DNA from: an uncultured Pseudomonadota bacterium
Lineage (GTDB): Bacteria > Desulfobacterota > Syntrophorhabdia > Syntrophorhabdales > Syntrophorhabdaceae
DNA: 43,824 bases
Assembly (NCBI GenBank): GCA_937862865.1
Contig: CALMFJ010000157.1
Coordinates: 1 to 43,824, forward strand
Direction: 5' to 3'
Every line of letters starts with the position of its first letter. The first letter of the stretch is position 1. The position numbers and the translations under genes are program-made. Below, in pieces: positions 32,259 to 40,218 of the stretch. Below the pieces are notes generated by a model that ran no database searches, was not told the origin of the DNA, and saw only the letters and a list, made by a program, of their open reading frames with translations.

Positions 32259-33218
32259 ATGCCGCGGGTCAGCGTGGTCATCCCCAACCTCAACGGCGAA
32301 CACCTCCTGCCGATGGCCCTCGACACCCTCCGCACGCAGACATTCGCCGATTTCGAGACCATCGTCGTCGACAACGGGTCGCGGGACGGATCGCTCAAGC
32401 TGCTCAAAGAAAAGTACCACGATGTGCGCATCGTGCCTCTCGACAGGAACTACGGCTTCGCATACCCGGTCAACCGGGGTATCGAGGCGTCGAAGGGTGA
32501 ATTCGTGTGCCTTCTCAACAACGATATCGAGCTTGACCCGCGATGGATGGAAGAGCTCCTTGGCGCCCTCGAGAAAAACCCCGATGCCGGTTCCGCGGGG
32601 CCCAAGCTCATGCGGTATCACGAGCGCGAACGGATCAATGTCCTCGGGATACGGGTAAACCGGGACGGGCACGTCGAGATCGTCGGGGCCGGCGAACATG
32701 ACAGAGGTCAATATAATGAAGAGCGGTTTGTTTTCGGGGTCAATGCCGGGGCCTCGATGTACCGCAGGGCAATGTTCGATGATGTCGGGCTTTTCGACGA
32801 GGTCTTTTTCGCATCGTTCGAGGATGTCGATCTTGCCTTCAGGGCCCAGCTTGCGGGTTACAAGGCGTTGTACGTCCCGCGGGCAGTCGGGTATCACATG
32901 GTGGGAGCGACCATAAAGAAGAAAAGGTACCGCCCGACATACCTCAACAACCGGAACTCCACTTTGTTCTTCTGGAAGAACATGCCGGGTGAACTTATCC
33001 GGAAGAATTTCGGGGGTATCATGGGCCGCAGGGCCGGCGCATTCCTGACACGGGTCCTGAAGAATTTCTGGAAGCTCAGGACGCTGTACTATCTCAGGGG
33101 GACCGTCGCAGGCTATCTGCGCATGCCTCACGTCATGAAGGAACGCAGGCAGATCCAAAAGGCGCGCAGGGTGAGCCCCGAATACATAGAATCCATCCTC
33201 GACAGGGATTTTCTATGA
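32259..33218 (+). CDS. Rhamnosyltransferase-like glycosyltransferase family 2
   Basis: 319 aa, GT-A fold: VSVVIPNLNGEHLLPMALDTL, ETIVVDNGSRDGS, GEFVCLLNNDIELDPRWM (DxD equivalent NDD/NDI), FDEVFFASFEDVDLAFRAQLAGY. WbbL-like layout, typical of rhamnosyl or other deoxyhexosyl transferases, with a basic C-terminus. AAGGAGG lies 7 nt before the ATG. Overlaps the next gene as ATGA. Confidence 0.88.
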   Translation: MPRVSVVIPNLNGEHLLPMALDTLRTQTFADFETIVVDNGSRDGSLKLLKEKYHDVRIVPLDRNYGFAYPVNRGIEASKGEFVCLLNNDIELDPRWMEELLGALEKNPDAGSAGPKLMRYHERERINVLGIRVNRDGHVEIVGAGEHDRGQYNEERFVFGVNAGASMYRRAMFDDVGLFDEVFFASFEDVDLAFRAQLAGYKALYVPRAVGYHMVGATIKKKRYRPTYLNNRNSTLFFWKNMPGELIRKNFGGIMGRRAGAFLTRVLKNFWKLRTLYYLRGTVAGYLRMPHVMKERRQIQKARRVSPEYIESILDRDFL

Positions 33219-34207
33219 AGGTCCTTTTCCTGGTCCAGGGATTCAAGGTGGCGGCAAGCCGGTACCGCGTCCTGAACTATATCCCGTACCTCAACGAGCA
33301 CGGCGTCGAGACCACGGTCTCTTTATATCCGCGCAATCCTGTCGAGATCATGGGCTTTCTCGGCAGACTGCCGGAATACGACTGCCTGTTCCTGCAGAGA
33401 AAGCGTTTCCGGGGAGCGCTTCTCGCCCTCGTGCGCAAACGCGCGCGGAAGATCATCTACGATTTCGACGATTCCGTCATGTACCGGAATTCGAGGGCCG
33501 GGGACCCGCACTCCAAAACACGCATGAAGCGTTTCGGGGATATGGTCAGGGCCTCGGATTTTGTGATCGCGGGGAACCGGTTCCTGATGGAGCAGACCCT
33601 GCCGTTCACGAAAAAGGTGGATGTTCTGCCGACAGCGCTCGACGCCGGGCGCTACATTGCAAAGGATTACAGTGAAAACAAGGAGCGTGTCACGATCGGC
33701 TGGATCGGCGACCACGGCAGTATCCATTATATGGAAAAGATGAAACCGGTATTCGAGACCATCGGCCGGTCGTACCGGCAGGCAGAGCTCAGCATCGTAT
33801 GCGACGTGTTCATCGACTGCCGCGATATCCCGGTCATCAAAAAGGTCTGGTCGCAGGAAACGGAGATAGCGGACCTTCGCGATATGGACATCGGGCTTAT
33901 GCCGCTCATGAACGACCTGTGGTCAGAGGGCAAGTGCGGGCTCAAGATACTCCAGTATTTCGGCGTAGGCGTCCCCGCAGTGTGCACCCCCGTCGGGGTT
34001 AATAAGGACGTCGTCAAGGACGGTGTGGCCGGGTTCTACGCAAACACAGCCGACGAGTGGGTCGACAGGCTCTCGAAGCTTATCGAAGACGCGGGCTTGA
34101 GAAGACGGATGGGCGAGCGCGGCCGCGAGGTCGTCATGAAGGGTTACACGATCGAGGCATGCGCACCGCGACTTCTGGATATCCTCCATAGAACGGTAAA
34201 AGGATAA
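33215..34207 (+). CDS. Glycosyltransferase family 4-like protein
   Basis: 330 aa. VLFLVQGFKVAASRYRVLNYIPYL at the N-terminus, IIYDFDDSVMYRN (a DFDD motif common in a branch of GT4), IGWIGDHGSIHYMEKMKP at the second domain, and CGLKILQYFGVGVPAVCTPVG as the donor site. Last plus-strand gene of this run; converges with the gene at 34217 with 9 nt between. Confidence 0.85.
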   Translation: MKVLFLVQGFKVAASRYRVLNYIPYLNEHGVETTVSLYPRNPVEIMGFLGRLPEYDCLFLQRKRFRGALLALVRKRARKIIYDFDDSVMYRNSRAGDPHSKTRMKRFGDMVRASDFVIAGNRFLMEQTLPFTKKVDVLPTALDAGRYIAKDYSENKERVTIGWIGDHGSIHYMEKMKPVFETIGRSYRQAELSIVCDVFIDCRDIPVIKKVWSQETEIADLRDMDIGLMPLMNDLWSEGKCGLKILQYFGVGVPAVCTPVGVNKDVVKDGVAGFYANTADEWVDRLSKLIEDAGLRRRMGERGREVVMKGYTIEACAPRLLDILHRTVKG

Positions 34208-34216
34208 GACCGGGGG

Positions 34217-34933
34217 CTACTTCACCCGTTTCAGGTAACCCCGGGGATTGAACGTCATATAGAACTTTTCTTTTTCATCATCAATAATAAAGCGATCGTC
34301 CCCGGCCAGGAATTCCTCAATGGCCTCCATCGGTCCCGGGCCGTGGTCGACGAGGACCGGGTGGCCGTTCACATTGGAATCCTCGACGATCAGGTAACAA
34401 CCCTTTGAAACGAGATCGCTGTATATCTTCAATTCCTGATCAACGTGCTTCTTGCTGTGGTCCGAATCGAGGATGACCATAATTGTTTCACCCTTCTTCA
34501 CATGCTTTTTAACCTCGGCAACAACGTCGGGCGCGACCGAGGACCCGGCAATATACGTGATACGGGGATGCGCGGGCCTTTTCGGCTTTGTGTCGATATC
34601 GACGCTCACGACCCTTCCCGTACCGATGAGATCGCACATCGAGGCAAGATACAGCGTGGTCCCGCCTTCCGCCGTGCCGCATTCCACGATCAGGCCGGGC
34701 CGGGTGTCCCAGAGTGTTTCCTGGTAAATAAACAGATCCAGGGGGCATTTCTGTACAAAAACGCCGAGCCACCGCGTGTTTTTCCATGTCTTGCCCTGCG
34801 ACGCCGCGTCATAATAGAGCTTATGGAATTGGGCGACAATCTCTTTTTCGGTCCCGGGATTGCTGTATTTGCGCTCATCGAGATATTTCCTTACTTTTCG
34901 TATTCCCCTTTTCGCCTCTTTGACAACACCCAT
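34217..34933 (-). CDS. CmcI-family (cephalosporin hydroxylase-like) methyltransferase
   Basis: 238 aa, Rossmann fold with LIVECGTAEGGTTLYLASM (SAM site), VVSVDIDTKP, ITYIAGSSVAPDVV, ILDSDHSKKHVDQEL (metal/catalytic DSDH) and YLIVEDSNVNGHPV. Related proteins include rhamnosyl O-methyltransferases of surface glycolipids; the hydroxylase name is historical. The ATG at 34933 is chosen because a promoter (35009-34980) would start transcription near 34973, downstream of the alternative GTG at 34987. It is the only LPS-cluster gene on the minus strand and is divergent from the WaaP-like gene. Confidence 0.82.
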   Translation of the reverse strand: MGVVKEAKRGIRKVRKYLDERKYSNPGTEKEIVAQFHKLYYDAASQGKTWKNTRWLGVFVQKCPLDLFIYQETLWDTRPGLIVECGTAEGGTTLYLASMCDLIGTGRVVSVDIDTKPKRPAHPRITYIAGSSVAPDVVAEVKKHVKKGETIMVILDSDHSKKHVDQELKIYSDLVSKGCYLIVEDSNVNGHPVLVDHGPGPMEAIEEFLAGDDRFIIDDEKEKFYMTFNPRGYLKRVK

Positions 34934-34979
34934 ACGCCTTATGTCCCCTTTTATTGACTTTATGATATGAAAACGGAAT

Positions 34980-35009
34980 ATTCTCACCCCAGGTGTAACA
35001 TGATGTCAA
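34980..35009 (-). promoter_or_regulatory. Sigma-70-type promoter for the CmcI-like gene
   Basis: Minus strand: TTGACA (35009-35004), 18-nt spacer, GAGAAT (34985-34980). Predicted start near 34973. Confidence 0.55.
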
Positions 35010-35053
35010 TAGAAAGTTGCTTTCAATACTCTGGTCATTTGAGCACCGGTGTT

Positions 35054-35059
35054 GTATAG
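35054..35059 (+). promoter_or_regulatory. Possible -10 box of the WaaP-like kinase gene
   Basis: TATAGT, ending 10 nt before the ATG at 35070. No convincing -35 (TGGTCA at 16-nt spacing is the best). No Shine-Dalgarno before the ATG. Confidence 0.4.
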
Positions 35060-35069
35060 TGATTTTCAA

Positions 35070-36476
35070 ATGAAAAGTTTCGCGGCAGGAGAATTTACCT
35101 GGTTCCTGAATGACGAAGACATCTTTCCCGTTGTCAGGGACATAGTCCATCCCGAAGGGGACCGGCGAAGCTACCATATCCGCGAGCATCGCGGATCAAA
35201 GGTATTCATCAAGACATTCAACGAAAAAGGCGCGGTCGGCCGCATCCGTTCCCTGCTGGCACCGCGGGGCAGGAAGGAATACAGGGTTGCCGACAGGCTC
35301 AATACGCTCGGCGTCCCCGCGCCCGCACCCTTAGGGTACGCCACCGGGCAGAATATCTCCGCGATTGTCGAGATATACATCGAGGGCAGGACATTCCTCG
35401 ATACGTTCAAAGATGCCGACGACCAGGGCCCGCTCCTTGTCAGGCTCGCGCATTTCCTCCGTTTCCTTAAAGAAAAGAAAGTGCGCCACGACGATCTTCA
35501 TCTCGATAATATCCTCGTGTCGGGCGGCACGCTATACCTCATAGACCTGCACAAAGTGCGTATCAGGGAAACATTCACCGAAGCGGATGAGATCACCAAT
35601 GCGAAGCACGCGCTCGGTACGGTCTATTACGACATCGACCCCCGGAAGCGCACCCTGTTTTTCAACGCATACGAAGCGCTGCCGACGGTGAGGCAGAAGA
35701 TCGCGGATGCGATCACGGCGCTGCGCGATACATGGGTCACGAACAAGATGGCCCGCGCCTTCGGTGACACCTCGATCGTGTGCCGGGAGGGATGGCGGTC
35801 TTCCATCCGGGGGCGCGAGGGGGCGGGCAGCGGAAAATTCGTCGAGACCCTGAAATCAGACCGGAAAGTGAAGGTCGAGCGCTACGCCGACCACGTGCGA
35901 AAAACATACACGGGGATGCACCGCCTCAAGACCGCATGGCGGAACCATGTCGTCCTCGAGTACATGCACAAGGCGATCACGCCCGTCGTTTATTATGTCG
36001 AGGCCCCCGGGACAGGGAACGGTTTTATAGCCATGGAAGACCTGACAGGCAGGGGGGAGGAGCTTGACCGCTGCCTCGACAGGAACTACGATGCCATGGA
36101 CACCCGGGAGCGCCTGTCATTCCTGGCCGGGCTGGCAGATTTCTTCACCGGTGCCATGGCCTGGGGGATAACCCACAGGGACCTCAAGGCGTGCAATATC
36201 TTCGTGCTGACAACGGGAGGGTTCCTGTTCCTCGACGTCGAAGACATTCAATTCCAGCATACCTCGCCGGACATCCTGAAGAGGCTTTTCTGCCAGCTCA
36301 ACAACACCATCCCGAAACGCGTATCCGTCAGGGACCGCATGCGCTTCTATCTTAGGCTTGTCTCCATCGCTGACTGCGACAGGAAAAAACTCTTCAAGGA
36401 GATCGTCGCAGAATCCCTGAAAGACAACATCGTCTACGAAGGCGTGTCGGGGCTTGTTGTGGATTCATGGAAATGA
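35070..36476 (+). CDS. Tandem WaaP/Kdo-kinase-like LPS kinase, two kinase domains
   Basis: 468 aa, about twice the usual WaaP length. First kinase-like domain (about 1-215): nucleotide lysine region KVFIKTF, catalytic loop HDDLHLDN (H140-N147), and IDLHKV as the DFG equivalent. Second domain (about 225-465): EYMHKAITPVVYY, AMEDLTG (hinge), HRDLKACN (H369-N376) and LDVEDIQF. Both halves keep the catalytic Asp and metal Asn. WaaP-family kinases phosphorylate inner-core heptose or Kdo. The two domains may act on two sites or two sugars. ATG 35070 is preferred; GTG 35049 and TTG 35052 are also open. It lies alone after a divergent gene at the end of the LPS cluster. Confidence 0.85.
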   Translation: MKSFAAGEFTWFLNDEDIFPVVRDIVHPEGDRRSYHIREHRGSKVFIKTFNEKGAVGRIRSLLAPRGRKEYRVADRLNTLGVPAPAPLGYATGQNISAIVEIYIEGRTFLDTFKDADDQGPLLVRLAHFLRFLKEKKVRHDDLHLDNILVSGGTLYLIDLHKVRIRETFTEADEITNAKHALGTVYYDIDPRKRTLFFNAYEALPTVRQKIADAITALRDTWVTNKMARAFGDTSIVCREGWRSSIRGREGAGSGKFVETLKSDRKVKVERYADHVRKTYTGMHRLKTAWRNHVVLEYMHKAITPVVYYVEAPGTGNGFIAMEDLTGRGEELDRCLDRNYDAMDTRERLSFLAGLADFFTGAMAWGITHRDLKACNIFVLTTGGFLFLDVEDIQFQHTSPDILKRLFCQLNNTIPKRVSVRDRMRFYLRLVSIADCDRKKLFKEIVAESLKDNIVYEGVSGLVVDSWK

Positions 36477-36481
36477 GGACC

Positions 36482-36503
36482 GTAAGGCGTAAGGCATAAG
36501 GCG
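36482..36503 (+). repeat. Second heptad tandem repeat (GTAAGGC)
   Basis: GTAAGGC, GTAAGGC, ATAAGGC and a final G, in 7-nt phase, 5 nt after the kinase stop, followed by a run of seven T. Different unit from the AACGTAG family but the same period. Confidence 0.8.
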
Positions 36504-36512
36504 TTTTTTTCT

Positions 36513-36631
36513 CGTCATTCCGGCGAAGGCCGGAATCCAAGGTTTTTCTTCTAAATCTTTTCGGCGACCTTCAACTGACAATCGTAATAAAAACAAAACC
36601 TTGGATCCCGGCGTCAAGCGCCGGGATGACG
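36513..36631. repeat. REPIN/MITE-like paired hairpin element
   Basis: Left half 36513-36545 contains the hairpin ATTCCGGC-GAA-GGCCGGAAT, and right half 36595-36631 contains ATCCCGGCG-TCAA-GCGCCGGGAT. The two halves are inverted: both begin (from outside) with CGTCAT, then a hairpin, then CCAAGGTTTT read inward. About 50 nt separate them. This is the structure of a non-coding REP doublet or MITE common in Proteobacteria. It fills most of the gap between the kinase gene and the convergent radical SAM gene. Confidence 0.85.
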
Positions 36632-36645
36632 ACTAGAGGAGTGAC

Positions 36646-37641
36646 TTACGCTATGGATGCACACCCGGCAACGATCTTTGCCCCACTCATGATCGCAAAT
36701 TTCCCACGTTCCTTACCGGATACATCCCAACTGACAGCTATCCCCCTTGCCGCCAGTCGCCTGATATTCTCCCTTTTGTGGCCGACAAGCAGGGGGACAT
36801 CGTTCTTGTGAATGATCACGGTAATTTCAGCCGGCGACCCGAATTGCGGCAACACCTCTTCGATTGCCTTGATGAATATCCTCGACTGAACAAGGAACCC
36901 GTATGCCGGGTGGTAGAAGCCGCCGGCAATCATGTCCCTGACAAGCTCGTTATCGGTGAGCCCCACGTTTGCGACCCCTATCCCGTTCTGCACGGCATTC
37001 ACGTAAATGCGGCATGCCCGGTCGAGCACGTCGTCGAAGTCGGCGGGAACGAAAGTCCCCGACCGGTATAGGGAATAAAGCGGCGTATTTTCCAGCACGA
37101 CAAGGGGATAGATACGGATATAGGCGGGTTGCAGAAGGACCATGTTCCTGATGGTCTCATCGATATCGGCCTCTGTTTCACCGGGAAGCCCCACCATGAA
37201 CTGCAGGGCGAGGGTGAAGCCTTCGTTTTTCAACCTGCCGTACGCACGAAAGAGGTCTTCGCCCGTATGCGCCCTGTTCAGGGCCGCCAGTATCGTGTGG
37301 TTGAATGTCGGTATACCAAGCTCGATCAGCCCGACCCCGTTCTTCTTGAGCAAGGCTATCGTTTCGTCCCGAAGGGGGACCGGTTTCGTAGAAAGGCGGA
37401 AAGTGCGTATCAGGGTGCGATACGGTTCAAAGAATGAGAAGATCCTTGCGAGGACATCGGGTGCGATCCCGAAGATGTTGCCGCCAAAGAGGCCGACATC
37501 ACAGGGCTCCGTGCGCCCTGCGAACGCGGCATCAATGCGTGTTTGTATACCCGCGTCGCCCGCATCGGTGATATAGCCCTGGTGACAATATATACAGCGA
37601 CCGGCGCAGCCGAGATGGGGAAGAAAGACCGGGACGACCAT
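36646..37641 (-). CDS. Elp3-like radical SAM protein
   Basis: 331 aa. Cluster motif C12-X3-C16-X2-C19 (GCAGRCIYCHQG) near the very N-terminus, GLFGGNIFGIAPDV, STKPVPL, VGLIELGIPTFNHTIL, FMVGLPGETEADIDETI, then a radical SAM C-terminal region with PLVVLENTPLYSLYRSG. The fold resembles Elp3 and the TIGR01212/HemN group, but there is no acetyltransferase domain. Function unknown. The ATG at 37641 starts the conserved region; a longer frame from 37707 overlaps the promoter. Divergent from the condensation-fold gene. Confidence 0.8.
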   Translation of the reverse strand: MVVPVFLPHLGCAGRCIYCHQGYITDAGDAGIQTRIDAAFAGRTEPCDVGLFGGNIFGIAPDVLARIFSFFEPYRTLIRTFRLSTKPVPLRDETIALLKKNGVGLIELGIPTFNHTILAALNRAHTGEDLFRAYGRLKNEGFTLALQFMVGLPGETEADIDETIRNMVLLQPAYIRIYPLVVLENTPLYSLYRSGTFVPADFDDVLDRACRIYVNAVQNGIGVANVGLTDNELVRDMIAGGFYHPAYGFLVQSRIFIKAIEEVLPQFGSPAEITVIIHKNDVPLLVGHKRENIRRLAARGIAVSWDVSGKERGKFAIMSGAKIVAGCASIA

Positions 37642-37660
37642 GCGTGCAATGCCTCGCAGT

Positions 37661-37689
37661 ATTGTGTACCCTTTTCCCCCGAATTGCAA
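37661..37689 (-). promoter_or_regulatory. Possible sigma-70 promoter of the Elp3-like gene
   Basis: Minus strand: TTGCAA (37689-37684), 17-nt spacer, CACAAT (37666-37661), 19 nt before the ATG with GCGAGG between. Confidence 0.45.
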
Positions 37690-37729
37690 ATTTTGTCTGC
37701 GCTTCACACCGGCAAACCAATGAAAGAAG

Positions 37730-37759
37730 TTGCAAAGACTCGGGCAACCGTTTCATAAT
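37730..37759 (+). promoter_or_regulatory. Sigma-70-type promoter of the condensation-fold gene
   Basis: TTGCAA (37730-37735), 18-nt spacer, CATAAT (37754-37759). The -10 box ends 9 nt before the ATG. Confidence 0.6.
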
Positions 37760-37768
37760 AGAGAAACC

Positions 37769-39061
37769 ATGGCTCCGGCAGACTTGAGGAAAGACGCCCG
37801 GATACCCGAGGTGAAACTGGGACCGGCCGAAGTGTTCTTTCAGGGGGTGCATGACGCATTCTCCGGCGGGTCGGCAATACTGTGCGTCTCCGCCCGCATA
37901 GCCGGGCCGCTCGATGTTCAGCTCGTCAAGCAGTCATGCCGGAAGCTTATGGACAGGCACCCCCTGCTTCGCGCCCGGATATCCTCAAAAACGGACGGGC
38001 TGTATTTCGTATTCGATGTCCCCTTCAACAGGATACCGATTCACTCCGTGTTCGAGCTCGGCAAGACCGACATCCGCACATTTGTCGAGCGCGAAATAAG
38101 CTCGGCCTTCGATACGGCACGCTGTCTCTGGAAGGTGCTGCTGGTCACGGACAAGGTGAAGCTCGACAAGCATTACCTCATTGTCTGCACCCATCGGGCG
38201 ATAAGCGACCCGTTCTGCACCGTCAGCCTTGTCCGCGAAATGCTGGCCGTATGCGTGGAACTGCTGTCGGGCAGGGAATGCGAGGTCAGCCTTTTGCCCG
38301 TAAGCCCCAGCTTCGAGCAGATAGCGGCGTCGATCCCCGAATCGCTCTTCTCGGAAGGCGCATCTGACGGCAAGGAAGGGGATGCTGCCGCCGGCCGGGT
38401 ACCCTGTCCGGACATCCCGGTCAATAAGAGGAATACACGCATTCGCAGCCACACGATAAAACCGGAACGGCTTAAAGAACTGAAAGTCCTCAGCAGGTCC
38501 GAGAAGGCCACGATGCGGGGGACGCTCGCGGCGGTGACCGTCATGGCGATGCAAAAACAGCTCGGGGAAAATCTGCCGATCGAGGTCCACACCCCCTTAA
38601 GCATCCGGAAACTCAACATGCCCCGGATAGGCAAAGAGGAAATGCGGTGCCTTGCGTACGACGCGCGTATAAGGTCGAAGCGTATTGCCGATCGCCCCGG
38701 TTTCTGGAGCTTTGCACGGGATTACGAAGCGGCGCTCCTTGCTTCCGCACCGTCGGGGGATTGGCCGGCACGTGCGCTGAAGGTTCCTGATAACCCCGAT
38801 CAGGGGCCCGGCTTGCCGCTTTCGTGCTCGCTCATATATGCAAACGAGATCCGCCGCATCCCGAAGAGCCCGTTCACGATCGAAAATTTCCTGCTGGTGA
38901 GGGGCTTGAGGTCCGCTGACAGGCTCATGTTCATTTCGGCAATGCCGGTGCAGGGAAGCCTGCCGGTCACATTCGCCTACGCGTCGCCCCTTCTCGATGA
39001 GGCCTGGGTCGACAGATTCGTGAAGACTTTCATTCACATACTCGAAAAGACCATAAAATAA
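37769..39061 (+). CDS. Condensation/acyltransferase-fold protein with altered HHxxxDG motif
   Basis: 430 aa of the CoA-dependent acyltransferase superfamily (NRPS condensation, PapA, WS/DGAT relatives). N-terminal PAEVFFQGVHDAFSGG, CRKLMDRHPLLRARI and LIVCTHRAISDPF at residues 137-149. In place of HHxxxDG the motif reads H142-R143-xxx-D147-P, so the second, catalytic His is Arg. The C-terminal domain contains HTPLSIRKLNMP and CSLIYANEI. It may be a non-catalytic or altered acyltransferase. No carrier-protein or NRPS gene is nearby. The next gene starts 13 nt downstream. Confidence 0.75.
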   Translation: MAPADLRKDARIPEVKLGPAEVFFQGVHDAFSGGSAILCVSARIAGPLDVQLVKQSCRKLMDRHPLLRARISSKTDGLYFVFDVPFNRIPIHSVFELGKTDIRTFVEREISSAFDTARCLWKVLLVTDKVKLDKHYLIVCTHRAISDPFCTVSLVREMLAVCVELLSGRECEVSLLPVSPSFEQIAASIPESLFSEGASDGKEGDAAAGRVPCPDIPVNKRNTRIRSHTIKPERLKELKVLSRSEKATMRGTLAAVTVMAMQKQLGENLPIEVHTPLSIRKLNMPRIGKEEMRCLAYDARIRSKRIADRPGFWSFARDYEAALLASAPSGDWPARALKVPDNPDQGPGLPLSCSLIYANEIRRIPKSPFTIENFLLVRGLRSADRLMFISAMPVQGSLPVTFAYASPLLDEAWVDRFVKTFIHILEKTIK

Positions 39062-39073
39062 TCGGGAGGACAG

Positions 39074-40153
39074 TTGAAAACATTGAACGTTGCGCAGGCC
39101 TTTGCCGTGGCGGTCCTTCTGATGCTCACCGCAGCAATATCGTGCCCCGCCGAAACACAGGCGGGACCGTTGCCAAAGGTAAAAATACTCGCGATGGGAG
39201 GGACCATCGCCGGTGTCGCATCCACCCCGACCGAGACAAAGGATTATAAACCCGGCAGCCTCGATATAGCATCGATAATACGCTCGGTACCCGGCCTTGA
39301 AAGGCTCGCGGAGATCTCCGGCGAGCAGGTGGCGAACGTCGACAGCTCGCACATGACCGACGAGCTCATGCTCAAGCTCGCGCGGCGCATCAACGAGCTT
39401 CTCGCGACCGGTACGGTTGACGGGATCGTCGTGACCCACGGCACCGACACACTGGAAGAGACGGCATACTTCCTCAACCTCACCGTGAAAAACTTGAAGC
39501 CCGTGGTCGTCACCGGCTCGATGAGGCCCTCCACCGCCATAAGTGCGGACGGGCCGCTCAACCTGTACAATGCGGTCGTGCTGGCGGCAGACAAAAGATC
39601 GCGGGGGCGGGGCGTGCTCGTAACCCTCAACGAGACGGTCCATTCTGCCCGGTATGTCACAAAAACAAACACGACCAGCGTTGACACGTTCCGGTCGCCC
39701 GATCTCGGGTGCCTCGGGTACGTGCTCGACGGCACGCCGTATTTCTACCAGACGATCACGAAACGGCACACGGCGTCATCCGAGTTTGATGCCTCTTCCT
39801 TGGCATCCCTGCCGCGGGTGGACATCATTTACGGTCACGCGCAGGGCAGCAGGACGCTCGTCGACGCGGCCGTTGCCGCCGGGTTGAAAGGGATCATCAT
39901 TGCCGGCGCCGGGAACGGCGGCATCTTCCCGAAGGAAAAGGAGGCCCTTATCGAAGCGGCGAAAAAAGGCATCGTTGTCGTCCGGGCGTCCCGGACCGGC
40001 AGCGGGGTCGTGACGCAAAGCAGGGAATATGCGAGCTACGGTTTTGTGACATCGAACAACCTCAACCCGCAAAAGGCACGGATACTTTTGATGCTCGCCC
40101 TCACAAAAACAACACAGCGGAAAGAGGTCCAGAGGATGTTCGACGAGTATTGA
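39074..40153 (+). CDS. ansB: Periplasmic (type II) L-asparaginase
   Basis: 359 aa. Sec signal (MKTLNVAQAFAVAVLLMLTAAISC), possibly a lipoprotein (AISC) or cleaved near ETQA. Catalytic T44 in MGGTIAG and the second motif THGTDT (121-126); also TGSMRPSTAISADGP and GAGNGGIFPKEKEAL. Hydrolyses L-asparagine (and some glutamine) to aspartate and ammonia outside the cytoplasm. TTG start at 39074 with GGGAGGA 3 nt before it. It probably shares a transcript with the condensation-fold gene. Confidence 0.93.
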   Translation: MKTLNVAQAFAVAVLLMLTAAISCPAETQAGPLPKVKILAMGGTIAGVASTPTETKDYKPGSLDIASIIRSVPGLERLAEISGEQVANVDSSHMTDELMLKLARRINELLATGTVDGIVVTHGTDTLEETAYFLNLTVKNLKPVVVTGSMRPSTAISADGPLNLYNAVVLAADKRSRGRGVLVTLNETVHSARYVTKTNTTSVDTFRSPDLGCLGYVLDGTPYFYQTITKRHTASSEFDASSLASLPRVDIIYGHAQGSRTLVDAAVAAGLKGIIIAGAGNGGIFPKEKEALIEAAKKGIVVVRASRTGSGVVTQSREYASYGFVTSNNLNPQKARILLMLALTKTTQRKEVQRMFDEY

Positions 40154-40182
40154 CCTGAAAAGGACGAAGGGGCGTTCTTCCC

Positions 40183-40212
40183 TTGACTTTTGACCCCCTG
40201 TTTCCTTAATCT
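40183..40212 (+). promoter_or_regulatory. Possible sigma-70 promoter of murI
   Basis: TTGACT (40183-40188), 18-nt spacer, TAATCT (40207-40212). Predicted transcription start coincides with the murI ATG. Confidence 0.45.
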
Positions 40213-40218
40213 GTACCC

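Noticed and set aside
31992-33158. Long minus-strand frame opposite the GT2 and methyltransferase genes (388 aa)
   Set aside because: Antisense shadow spanning two well-supported genes; no motif.
20516-36476. Genomic island or prophage
   Set aside because: No integrase, tRNA junction, transposase or phage gene; the cluster is a usual LPS locus, though such loci do vary between strains.
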